From contig CM031603.1 in the NCBI GenBank assembly GCA_018398815.1, forward strand, positions 824,579 through 888,578: DNA of 64,000 nucleotides, in the 5' to 3' direction. This DNA is from Conus ventricosus (Eukaryota > Mollusca > Gastropoda > Neogastropoda > Conidae). The notes below the pieces were generated by a model. It saw nothing but the letters and a program-made list of their open reading frames with translations. It was not told the DNA's origin and made no database searches. The position numbers were made by a program, and so were the translations under genes. Within the stretch, counting starts at the first letter, position 1, and the number at the start of each line of letters is the position of its first letter. Shown in pieces: positions 53,984-64,000 of the stretch.

Positions 53984-54334
53984 AGGGCACCGACAAAGCC
54001 ACCCGGGGATCCCAATGTGCATGCATGTTAAGTGACACAGAGACAGATTTGTCCCTAAGCATATATACATCGAGTTCAAAAGTTACACTTCTATTAAGAT
54101 TGGTACAGTTGCCATTTTTCATGCAGTTTTGACTTGACTTTACGCTTTTGCAACTTGTTGTTCAAAGTTATATCTTGTCTTTAGATAATGTAGAAAGCTT
54201 ATCAAAATTGGAAGTTTTTTCTCGCATTCGCATTTATAGATAAAACATTTTCAAAGAAGTATGAAGTCAAAGGTTTCATCACCTCTGAAATGATCTGCAT
54301 GCCAAATAATACCAATTCAACAGACAAATTCAAA
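53641..54334. other. Unassigned DNA with poly-G and (GA)n tracts
   Basis: G-run 53,881-53,894, GA 53,915-53,980. No gene. Confidence 0.6.
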
Positions 54335-55357
54335 AAAGCCGTGTGTGTGATGATGGATATGATGTAGAGCAGTGAACAGTGTGTGTGATGATGGATATGA
54401 TGTAGAGCAGTGAACAGTGTGATGATGGATATGATGTAGAGCAGTGAACAGTGTGTGTGATGATGGATATGATGTAGAGCAGTGAACAGTGTGATGATGG
54501 ATATGATGTAGAGCAGTGAACAGTGTGTGTGATGATGGATATGATGTAGAGCAGTGAACAGTGTGTGTGATGATGGATATGATGTACAGCAGTGAACAGT
54601 GTGTGTGATGATGGATAGGATGTAGAGCAGTGTGAACAGTGTGTGTGATGATGGATATGATGTTAGAGCAGTGAACAGTGTGTGATGATTGATGTAGAGC
54701 AGTGAACAGTGTGTGTGATGAAGGATATGATGTAGAAGCAGTGAACAGTGTGTGTGTGGTGATGAATATGATGTAGAGCAATGAACAGTGTGATGATGGA
54801 TATGATGCAGAGCAGTGAACAGTGTGTGATGATGGATATGATGTAGAGCAGTGAACAGTGTGTGATGATGGATATGATGTAGAGCAGTGAACAGTGTGAT
54901 GATGGATATGAGGTAGAGCACTGAACAGTGTGTGATGATGGATATGATGTAGAGCAGTGAACAGTGTGTGTGATGATGGATATGATGTAGAGCAGTGAAC
55001 AGTGTGTGATGATGGTTATGATGTAGAGCAGTGAACAGTGTGTGATGATGGATATGATGTAGAACAGTGAACAGTGTGTGTGATGATGGATATGTAGGGC
55101 AGTGAACAGTGTGTGATGATGGATATGATGTAGATCACTGAACAGTGTGTGTGATGTTTGGATATGATGTAGAGCACTGAACAGTGTGATGATGGATATG
55201 ATGTAGAGCGGTGAACAGTGTGTGATGATGGATATGATGTAGAGCAGTGAACAGTGTTTTGTGATGATGGATATGATGTAGAGCGGTGTGAAACAGTGTG
55301 TGATGATGGATATGATGTAGAGCAGTGAACAGTGTGTGTCATGATGGATATGATGTA

Positions 55358-55663
55358 CATAAGGCTGTGTCAGACCAATTGACATAGGCCAGAACACCAA
55401 GGCTACATCAAAATGTTGTTATGCTCTGCATAGTTATGTGGGGATTGTCTTCAGTCGTGACAAAGCTCCTAGCATAACACAGTCTCCAAATCCCCGAAGT
55501 CGGAGTGGGGCCCTCCCCATGTGGCGGGGTTAATCAAAAACGGTCACACACGTAATGTTCTCATCCCAGCTGATGCATTTGTGCCATAGTGTTCAATACT
55601 TCGGCTGTTCGGATGATCCCTGGAGTCTTTTAGCCAGGGTACGACAACAACAACAACGACAAC
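55358..55663 (+). mobile_element. SINE-like retroposon with (ACAAC)n tail
   Basis: About 306 bp unrelated to the array, ending in ACGACAACAACAACAACGAC. Flanked by ATGGATATG-type repeats (55,344 and 55,664) that look like a target duplication of 9 or more bp. No pol III box was recognised with confidence. Confidence 0.7.
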
Positions 55664-56102
55664 ATGGATATGTTAGAAACAGTGAACAGTGTGTGATGAT
55701 GGATATGATGTAGAGCAGCGAACAGTGTGTGTGATGATGGATATGATGTAGAGCACTGAACAGTGTGATGATGGATATGATGTAGAGCGGTGAACAGTGT
55801 GTGATGATGGATATGATGTAGAGCAGTGAACAGTGTGATGATGGATATGATGTAGAGCAGTGAACAGTGTGATGATGGATATGATGTAGAGCAGTGAACA
55901 GTTGTGATGATGGATATGATGTTAGAGCAGTGAACAGTGTGTGTGATGATGGATATGATGTAGAGCAGTGAACAGTGTGTGTGATGATGGATAGGATGTA
56001 GAGCAGTGAACAGTGTGTGTGATGATGGATAAAGATGTAGAGCAGTGAACAGTGTGTGATGATGGATATGATGGGAGAGCAGTGAACAGTGTGTGTGATG
56101 AT

Positions 56103-56158
56103 AAGATAAGATAATGTTGCTTATAGCCCAGCCGACCGCAAAGGGCCATATCAGGGGC
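56103..56158 (-). mobile_element. SINE 3' end, (TTATC)n tail, copy 2 (5'-truncated)
   Basis: 56 bp; minus orientation with the tail at left. A 13-bp direct repeat TGTGTGTGATGAT flanks it (56,090-56,102; 56,159-56,171). Confidence 0.88.
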
Positions 56159-57489
56159 TGTGTGTGATGATGGATATGATGTAGAGCAGTGAACAGTGTG
56201 TGTGGTGATGGATATGATGTAGAGCAATGAACAGTGTGATGATGGATATGATGTACAGCAGTGAACAGTGTGTGTGATGGGTGGATAGGATGTAGAGCAG
56301 TGAACAGTTGTGTGTGGTGATGGATATGATGTAGAGCAATGAACAGTGTGATGATGGATATGATGTACAGCAGTGAACAGTGTGTGTGATGATGGATATG
56401 ATGTAGAGCAAATGAACAGTGTGTGTGGTGATGGATATGATGTAGAGCAATGAACAGTGTGATGATGGATATGATTTTAGAGCAGTGAACAGTGTGTGAT
56501 GATGGATAGGATGTAGAGCAGTGAACAGTGTGTGATGATGGATATGATGTAGAGCGTGAACAGTGTGATGATGGATATGAGGTAGAGCACTGAACAGTGT
56601 GTGATGATGGATTATGATGTAGAGCAGTGAACAGTGTGTGATGATGGATATGATGTAGAGCGGTGAACAGTGTGTGATGATGGATATGATGTAGAGCAGT
56701 GAACAGTGTGTGATGATGGATATGATGTAGAGCAGTGAACAGTGTGTGTGATGATGGATATGATGTAGAGCAGTGAAAAAGTGTGTGATGATGGATTTGA
56801 TGTAGAGCAGTGAACAGTGTGTGATGATGGATATGATGTAGAGCACTGAACAGTGGGGTGATGATGGATATGATGTAGAGCACTGAACAGTGTGTGTGAT
56901 GATGGATATGATGTAGAGCAGTGAACAGTGTGTGATGATGGATATGATGTAGAGCAGTGAACAGTGTGTATGATGATGGATATGATGTAGATGCAGTGAA
57001 CAGTGTGTGATGATGGATATGATGTAGTGCAGTGAACAGTGTGATGATGGATATGATGTAGAGCAGTGAACAGTGTGTGTGATGATGGATATGATGTAGA
57101 GCACTGAACAGTGTGTGATGATGGATATGATGTAGAGCACTGAACAGTGTGTGATGATGGATATGATGTAGAGCAGTGAACAGTGTGATGATGGATATGA
57201 TGTAGAGCAGTGAACAGTGTGTGTGAAGATGGATATGATGTAGAGCAATGAACAGTGTGTGATGATGGATATGATGTAGAGCAGTGAACAGTGTGTGTGA
57301 TGATGGATATGATGTAGAGCACTGAACAGTGTGTGTGTGATGGATATGATGTAGAGCACTGAAACAGTGTGATGATGGATATGATGTAGAGCAGTGAACA
57401 GTGTGTGTGATAATGGATAGGATGTACTAGAGCAGTGACAGTGTGTGTCATTATGGATATGATGTAGAGCACTGAACAGTGACAAGCAG

Positions 57490-60400
57490 TGTGTGATAAC
57501 TGACAGGTGGGTGGTGTGGACTGTGTGATAACTGACAGGTGGGATGGTGAGGACTGTGTGATAGCTGACAGGTGGAGTGGTGTGGACTATGTGTGATAAC
57601 TGACAGGTGGGGTGGTGTGGACTGTGTGATAACTGACAGATGGGGTGGTGTGGACTGTGTAATAAAATGACAGGTGGGGTGGTGTGGACTGTGTGATAAC
57701 TGACAGATGGGTGGTGTGGACTGTGTGATAACTGACAGGTGGAGTGGTGTGGACTGTGTGATAACTGACAGGTGGGTTGGTGTGGACTGTGTGATAACTG
57801 ACAGATGGGGTGGTGTGGATGTGTGATAAAATGACAGGTGGAGTGGTGTGGACTGTGTGGTAACTGACAGGTGGGGTGGTGTGGACTATATGATAACTGA
57901 CAGGTGGGGTGGTGTGGACTGTGTAATAACTGACAGGTGTGGTGGTGTGGACTGTGTGATAACTGACAGGTGGAGTGGTGTGGACTGTGTGATAACTGAC
58001 AGGTGGAGTGGTGTGGACTGTGTGAAAATGACAGGTGGGGTGGTGTGGACTGTGTGTGATAACTGACAGGTGGAGTGGTGTGGACTGTGTGATAACTGAC
58101 AGGTGGGGTGGTGTGGACTGTGTAATAACTGACAGGTGGGGATGTGTGGGACTATGTGATAACTGACAGGTGGGGTGGTGTGGACTATGTGAAACTGACA
58201 GGTGGGGTGGTGTGGACTATGTGATAACTGACAGGTGGGGTGGTGTGGACTATGTGATAACTGACAGGTAAGATAAGATAAGATAATGTTGCTTATAGCC
58301 CAGCCCACCGCAAAGGGCCACATCAGGGCTGTCAACATGTTTAAAATCAACTCACCAGTCATTAAAAAAAAATAGTGGGGTGGTGTGGACTGTGTGATAA
58401 CTGACAGGTGGGGTGGTGTGGACTGTGTGATAACTGACATTTTGGGGTGGTGTGGACTGTGTGATAACTGACAGGTGGAGTGGTGTGGACTGTGTGATAA
58501 CTGACAGGTGGAGTGGTGTGGACTGTGTGATTTAAATGACAGGTGGGGTGGTGTGGACTGTGTGATAACTGACAGGTGGAGTGGTGTGGACTGTGTGTGA
58601 TAACTGACAGGTGGAGTGGTGTGGACTGTGTGTGATAACTGACAGGTGGATTGGTGTGGACTGTGTGATAACTGACAGGTGGGGTGGTGTGGACTGTGTA
58701 ATAACTGACAGGTGGGGTGGTGTGGACTATTTTGATAACTGACAGGTGGGGTGGTGTGGACTATATGATTAACTGACAGGTGGGGTGGTGTGGACTATGT
58801 GATAACTGACAGGTGGGGTGGTGTGGACTATGTGATAACTGACAGGTGGTGTGGTTTGGACTGTGTGATAACTGACAGGTGGGGTGGTGTGGACTGTGTG
58901 ATAACTGACAGGTGGAGTGGTGTGGACTGTGTGTGATAACTGACAGATGGAGTGATGTGGACTGTGTGATAACTGACAGGTGGGGTGGGGTGGACTGTGT
59001 GTGATAACTGACAGGTGGAGTGATGTGGACTGTGTGATAACTGACAGGTGTGAGTGGTATGGACTGTGTGATAACTGACAGGTGGGGTGGTTTGGACTGT
59101 ATGATAACTGACAGGTGGAGTGGTGTGGACTGTGTGATGACTGACAGGTGGGGTGGTGTGGACTATGTGTGATAACTGACAGGTGGATGGTGTGGACTGT
59201 GTGTGATAACTGACAGGTGGGGTGGTGTGGACTGTGTGTGATAACTGACAGGTGGAGTGGTGTGGACTGTGTGATGACTGACAGGTGGGGTGGTGTGGAC
59301 TGTGTGTGATAACTGACAGGTGGAGTGGTGTGGACTGTGTGATAACTGACAGGTGGGGTGGTGTGGACTATGTGTGATAACTGAAGGTGGAGTGGTGTGG
59401 ACTGTGTGTGATAATGACAGGTGGAGTGGTGGGACTGTGTGATGACTGACAGGTGGGGTGGTTTTGGACTGTGTGTGATAACTGACAGGTGGAGTGATGT
59501 GGACTGTGTGATAACTGACAGGTGGAGTGGTGTGGACTGTGTGATAACTGACAGGTGGAGTGATGTGGACTGTTGTGATAACTGACAGGTGGAGTGGGGT
59601 GGACTGTGTGATAACTGACAGGTGGAGTGGTGTGGACTATGTGATAACTGACAGGTGGAGTTGTGTGGACTATGTGATAACTGACAGGTGGAGTGGTGTG
59701 GACTGTGTGATAACTGACAGGTGGAGTGGTGTGGACTCTGTGATAATGACAGGTGGTGTGGTGTGGACTATGTGATAACTGACAGGTGGAGTGGTGTGGA
59801 CTGTGTGATAACTGACAGGTGGAGTGGGGTGGACTGTGTGATAACTGACAGGTGGAGTGGTGTGGACTATGTGATAACTGACAGGTGGAGTGGTGTGGAC
59901 TATGTGATAACTGACAGGTGGAGTGATGTGGACTGTGTGATAATGACAGGTGAAGTGGGTGGACTGTGTGTGATAACTGACAGGGGGGGGGTGGTGTGGA
60001 CTATGTGTGGTAACTGACAGGTGGAGTGGTGTGGACTGTGTGATAACTGACAGGTGGAGTGGTGTGGACTATGTGATAATGACAGGTGAAGTGGGGTGGA
60101 CTGTGTGATAACTGACAGGTGGAGTGGGGTGGTGTGGACTATGTGATAACTGACAGGTGGGGGTGGTGTGGACTATGTGTGATAATGACAGGTGGAGTGG
60201 TGTGGACTATATGATAACTGACAGGTGGGGTGGGGTGGACTATGTGATAACTGACAGGTGGTGTGGTGTGGGCTGTGTGATAACTGACAGGTGGAGTGGT
60301 GTGGACTATGTGATAACTGACAGGTGGGGTGGTGTGAACTGTGTGATAAATGACAGATGAGGTGGTGTGAACTGTTTGATAACTGACAGATGGGGTGTGG

Positions 60401-60690
60401 TGGTGTGGACTGTGTGATAACTGACAGGTGGGGGGGGTGTGGACTATGTGATAAAATGACAGGTGGGGTGGTTGTGACTGTGTGATAACTGACAGGTGGA
60501 GTGGTGTGGACTGTGTGATAAAATGACAGGTGGGATGGTGTGGACTGTGTGATAACTGACAAGTGGAGTGGTGTGGACTGTGTGATAACTGACAGGTGGG
60601 ATGGTGTGGACTGTGTGATAAATGACAGGTGGGGTGGGGTGGACTGTGTGATAAAATGACAGGTGGGATGGTGTGCACTGTGTGCAGGAC
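57490..60690. repeat. 33-bp minisatellite, about 95 copies
   Basis: Unit GTGTGGACTGTGTGATAACT plus GACAGGTGGRGTG, with GTGT length variation. Continuous Val-Asp-Cys-Val-Ile frames arise from the 33-bp period. Interrupted at 58,269-58,375. Confidence 0.96.
58269..58375 (-). mobile_element. SINE 3' end, (TTATC)n tail, copy 3
   Basis: 107 bp including AGATAAGATAAGATAATG, TTGCTTATAGCCCAGCCCAC and ACTCACCAGTCATTAAAAAA. The longest copy of the three; no clear flanking duplication. Confidence 0.88.
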
Positions 60691-60960
60691 GGTGGTCAAC
60701 ACACCTCACCGTCCTGTCAGCCAGGAAGGAGCAGAGCCTTCCCTGTCCTCATGGTGTGTACAACAGCCAGGCTTGGCTCTTCTGGCCCTGGGTGGGGACT
60801 GTGGCCCAGTCTCTGTCTCTGTCTCAATCTCTGTCTCAATCTCTGCCTCTGTCTCTTGTCTTTCCCTCTTTTTCTTTCTTTTCTCTCTCTCTCTCTCTCT
60901 CTTCTCTCTATCTCTTTTCTCTCTCTCTCTCCCTCTCCCTCTCTCTCTCTCTCAATAACT
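60691..60960. other. Array edge, GC-rich patch, then (CT)n
   Basis: 60,700-60,800 is GC-rich with several short frames but no recognisable domain; 60,880-60,955 is CT-rich. Confidence 0.5.
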
Positions 60961-61049
60961 CAGTGCGCTATGGTTCAATTGCAAAAGCTGTCACTTGCTG
61001 ACTATCAAAACAAGCTATGAAATAGAAAATCTGACTATTTCATTGTACT

Positions 61050-61580
61050 AGAAATCAGAGTGTACAAACAAATTGGTGTATCTTTGATAAAACATTGTTT
61101 GGATACTCATGGCTTTTCTTTTGTTTGGTTAAATGGTGGAGTGGATTATGAAAAACTGTTTTTATGTGAACTTAAACATTGCATGACTGACTGTTATAGA
61201 CAAAATTGGGATAGTGAAATACTTAATAGTGACAGATATTCAACATATTATTCCTTCAAATCCTTATGGCAGCCTGAGAAATATCAAACTTGATATAACA
61301 ATTCCTAAATTTCTCAAAGTGTCCGTGAGATTTCGACTGGGTATGAGTGATTTGAATGTCCATCAAAGATATACACTAAACTCCCCAAAACTGTCCATTC
61401 TGTCATCAAATCGAGGACGAAATACATTTTTTGATTGTCTGTCCATCCTATAAAGATTTAAGAGCTAAATACATTTTGCCTCACACCAGAAATGTTTATC
61501 AAGTGTCATTGCTTCTTTTACTGCAAAATGAAATGAGAATGGGTTACTCGCTTTGTGGCTATGTTCATTGTTAAAGCACT
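61050..61580 (+). pseudogene. LINE ORF2 C-terminal fragment
   Basis: Plus-strand YDCYRQNWDSEILNSDR-like block at 61,185-61,230, FKSLWQPEKYQT, then in another frame FLKVSVRFRLGMSDLNVH and a Cys-rich 'EDEIHF' type motif near 61,405-61,445 in a third frame. This is the zinc-bearing C-terminus of a LINE reverse transcriptase, with two or three frame changes. Confidence 0.6.
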
Positions 61581-61779
61581 AAAACGAAAGAGAGGAACTG
61601 TTGTCAGCTAACACACAAATGCCAGAGTAATTTCAAGAAGAACATTTTGTTGTGCAAATATTTTCTTTCATAATTTTCAGTATATGAGCCGGGCGTGTGT
61701 GTGTTCTACTTTTTGTTCTTGACCTCATTGCAGATAGGTCGGTGGCCTTTGCAATTTAACTATTTGAGTTTGAGTTTGA

Positions 61780-61782
<3 letters not shown>

Positions 61783-61831
<49 letters not shown>
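61783..61831. repeat. (CT)n microsatellite
   Basis: About 48 bp of CT. Confidence 0.95.
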
Positions 61832-61835
<4 letters not shown>

Positions 61836-62009
61836 GTATATATTTTATGCACTGAGACACAGGGAAGCACATATTATTGCTACAAATTTAAGTTGATTCC
61901 TATCACCCGTCTGTTTGGAAAACACTACATTGTTTTACTTTGTACCTATGTTTACAGGCTGGAGGCCTAACATTAAAACACTGTCATTGTAATTGTCATT
62001 GTCTCTCTC

Positions 62010-62072
62010 TCTCTCACACACACACACACATACATATACACATACCCCCCCACTACACACACACACAACACA

Positions 62073-62118
<46 letters not shown>

Positions 62119-62132
62119 AGAAACTATTCACA

Positions 62133-62185
<53 letters not shown>

Positions 62186-62204
62186 ATACAGAAATCTATT
62201 CACA

Positions 62205-62245
<41 letters not shown>

Positions 62246-62267
62246 CACACACACACACACACTCATA

Positions 62268-62342
<75 letters not shown>

Positions 62343-62432
62343 ACTCACTCACACACACCACACACACACACACACAACACACACACACACACACACACAC
62401 ACACCCCAGACACACACACAACACACACACAC

Positions 62433-62475
<43 letters not shown>
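62010..62475. repeat. (CA)n microsatellite complex
   Basis: About 460 bp of CA with repeated CAGAAAYTATTCACACTCAC islands, so the array also has a higher-order unit of about 80 bp. Confidence 0.95.
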
Positions 62476-62479
<4 letters not shown>

Positions 62480-62499
62480 TATAATATATATATATGTGT

Positions 62500-63140
62500 G
62501 TGTGTGTATATTATGTGTGAGCGCATGCATAAGTGTGTATTATACTTATGTAATTGGTGTGTATTTATATGCATTATAGTAATGTTTGACGAGATGGTAT
62601 GTATATGATATACATGAAGTTGGAAATCATGTAGAGAATACGTAGTCTATCGCACGTTTTCCTCCCCTTCCTTTCTCCTCCCGACGTTTCTGCCCTCTAT
62701 TTCTCCATTGTCGCAATCGATCCCCGCTCCCCTCACCCAACCCCTTCCCCATCCCCTTCTCCTCCCCCATTTATTTCCCTACTCCCCTACCCTCACCAAT
62801 CCTCCTTCAAACCTCTCCCTCCCTCTCCCACGTACCCATCCATTATCCCACCCAGCTCTCTCCCTCGCCCCTCCCCAATTCCCCTCAACATTTCTACATT
62901 CTTTCTCTCCTTCCCTCTAAACTCCCCCTAGGTCTAATTATATATCCTAGAAAGTGTGTTCTACGCATGCGCTCGTGCGTTTGGGTGTTTGTGAGCATGT
63001 ACACACTGACGTGAGCTCAGAACAATAATGGTTCTCGTGCGTGGTCTCCTTTTCTTCATCCCCCATGAAACAGGCACATGGTGGAAGTTTTCTTTTGCGC
63101 TTTTCCGAACGTGGAATTCCCCTCCCCTCCCCCCCCTCCC
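62500..63140. other. Unassigned, pyrimidine-rich stretch
   Basis: 62,650-62,935 is C/T-rich; no gene or RNA seen. Confidence 0.5.
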
Positions 63141-63153
63141 CCCCCCCCCTGCA

Positions 63154-63154
<1 letters not shown>

Positions 63155-63198
<44 letters not shown>
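63155..63198. repeat. (CT)n microsatellite
   Basis: About 40 bp of CT preceded by C-runs. Confidence 0.95.
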
Positions 63199-63536
63199 GC
63201 TGCATATGTCAAGATCGTGGTCTGTGGTGGCAATCAAAATTATGGTCAACCTATTATCAATCTGCACCTTTTGGCCCCCTCACCCTTCACCCCTATCCTA
63301 ATTTTATGTTTCCTATTGATGAAGTGTTTTATACTCAACGTTTTATTTTAAGTTAAAACATTTTAATTCATGTGCCTTTTCCCTACTGTATACATTTGTG
63401 ATTTGTGTTCAGGATCTGAGGGTGGAGAATGCGAGCTTTTTACTGTCACAGTCTGTACCCCTGACGAAGGCAAATATAGCCGAAAATTTGGGAAATTTTT
63501 ATCTTGTTTGTTTGGATTTTTATCTACTTTGACTGT

Positions 63537-63537
63537 T

Positions 63538-63612
<75 letters not shown>
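63537..63612. repeat. (TA)n microsatellite
   Basis: About 75 bp of TA with two phase shifts; self-complementary. Confidence 0.95.
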
Positions 63613-64000
63613 AATTATAAACAAAGCTTGCTCTTATGTCTTAGATTGAAGAAATAGGGGGAGATACGCATTCATATCTGCAGTGGTAGATGATTCTGCC
63701 TAACTAACAGTATGTGCTTGAGTGGGTGATTGGGGAAAAAATAAAATAAATGCTTCTCAAAATGAGCCTTCAGCAAGCTTATATTCTCCAAGGGGGAGAC
63801 ATCTCCAATAGGGAGGGAAACTCACTAACATATAACTCCTGGTCATTACCGATATTTCGAAACTTGGTGGTTTCTCCTCAGTGACCGCGGAAAGTGGTAA
63901 TTTGACTCCTCTGCCTTTTCAGTTTTAAGAAGAATGCTATGTATGTATGTGTGTATATATATATATATACACACATACTCAAACACACACACACACTCAT
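63613..64000. other. Unassigned DNA to window end
   Basis: No gene recognised; ends in short (TA)n and (CA)n. Confidence 0.5.

Larger units (their letters stand above)
54335..57485. repeat. 32-38-bp minisatellite, about 80 copies
   Basis: Unit GATGATGGATATGATGTAGA plus GCAGTGAACAGTGTGT. Length varies by (GT)1-3. Two retroposed insertions interrupt it (55,358-55,663; 56,103-56,158). The His/Leu-rich minus-strand frames of up to 444 codons arise because many units are multiples of three. Confidence 0.96.

Noticed and set aside
54202..57485. Minus-strand reading frames of up to 444 codons rich in His, Ser, Thr and Leu
   Set aside because: They follow the 36-bp minisatellite period exactly, overlap in several frames, and have no start or splice context; they are repeat artefacts.
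57848..60702. Val/Asp/Cys/Ile repeat frames on both strands in the 33-bp array
   Set aside because: The unit length is a multiple of three, so open frames appear automatically.

Overview
The window is eukaryotic and animal-like. It has no bacterial gene organisation, is saturated with (CA)n, (GA)n, (TA)n and 20-75 bp minisatellites, and carries non-LTR retrotransposons, SINEs, a Gypsy-type LTR element, a large cut-and-paste DNA transposon and a Polinton/Maverick. Two minus-strand exon-like pieces near 5.4-6.0 kb resemble the CBM-to-GH10 hinge of invertebrate xylanase-like proteins. A marine mollusc or other lophotrochozoan fits best, but the species cannot be read from the sequence. Two runs of exactly 100 N are scaffold-gap placeholders.

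Layout. 1-9,285: stacked minisatellites and microsatellites with degenerate LINE reverse-transcriptase pieces. 9,286-25,549: a complete Polinton, bounded by 118/119-bp terminal inverted repeats beginning 5'-AG and flanked by the 5-bp duplication GCTGC. 25,550-32,130: repeats and unassigned DNA. 32,073-44,190: a nested tower. A jockey-like LINE is interrupted first by a Gypsy LTR element (32,131-34,656, itself holding a gap) and then by a 7,388-bp DNA transposon (36,395-43,782, 4-bp duplication CTAA). The transposon carries a transposase-like core, an OTU-protease-like domain and twelve copies of a 15-bp motif near its two ends. 44,200-51,900: (GA)n-rich DNA with more LINE and SINE remnants. 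51,900-60,690: very large minisatellite arrays hit four times by SINE-like retroposons. 60,690-64,000: LINE remnant and microsatellites.

The Polinton carries the modules of a self-replicating, virus-like element: protein-primed family B DNA polymerase, retroviral-type DDE integrase, FtsK/HerA-type packaging ATPase, major capsid protein, a candidate minor capsid (penton) protein and a set of small membrane proteins. No adenovirus-type cysteine protease was seen. Genes lie in divergent blocks separated by 33-41 bp of A/T, and most start codons directly follow an A-run (TATAAAAA/TTAAAAA then ATG), suggesting one element-wide promoter design. Most of its genes are frameshifted as assembled, yet the inverted repeats are identical except for one 1-base indel. 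The breaks are therefore more likely consensus errors than decay.

Gene calls in the Polinton and in the DNA transposon are given as whole regions with the breaks described. Protein family assignments come from motif recognition by eye; no database search was possible.
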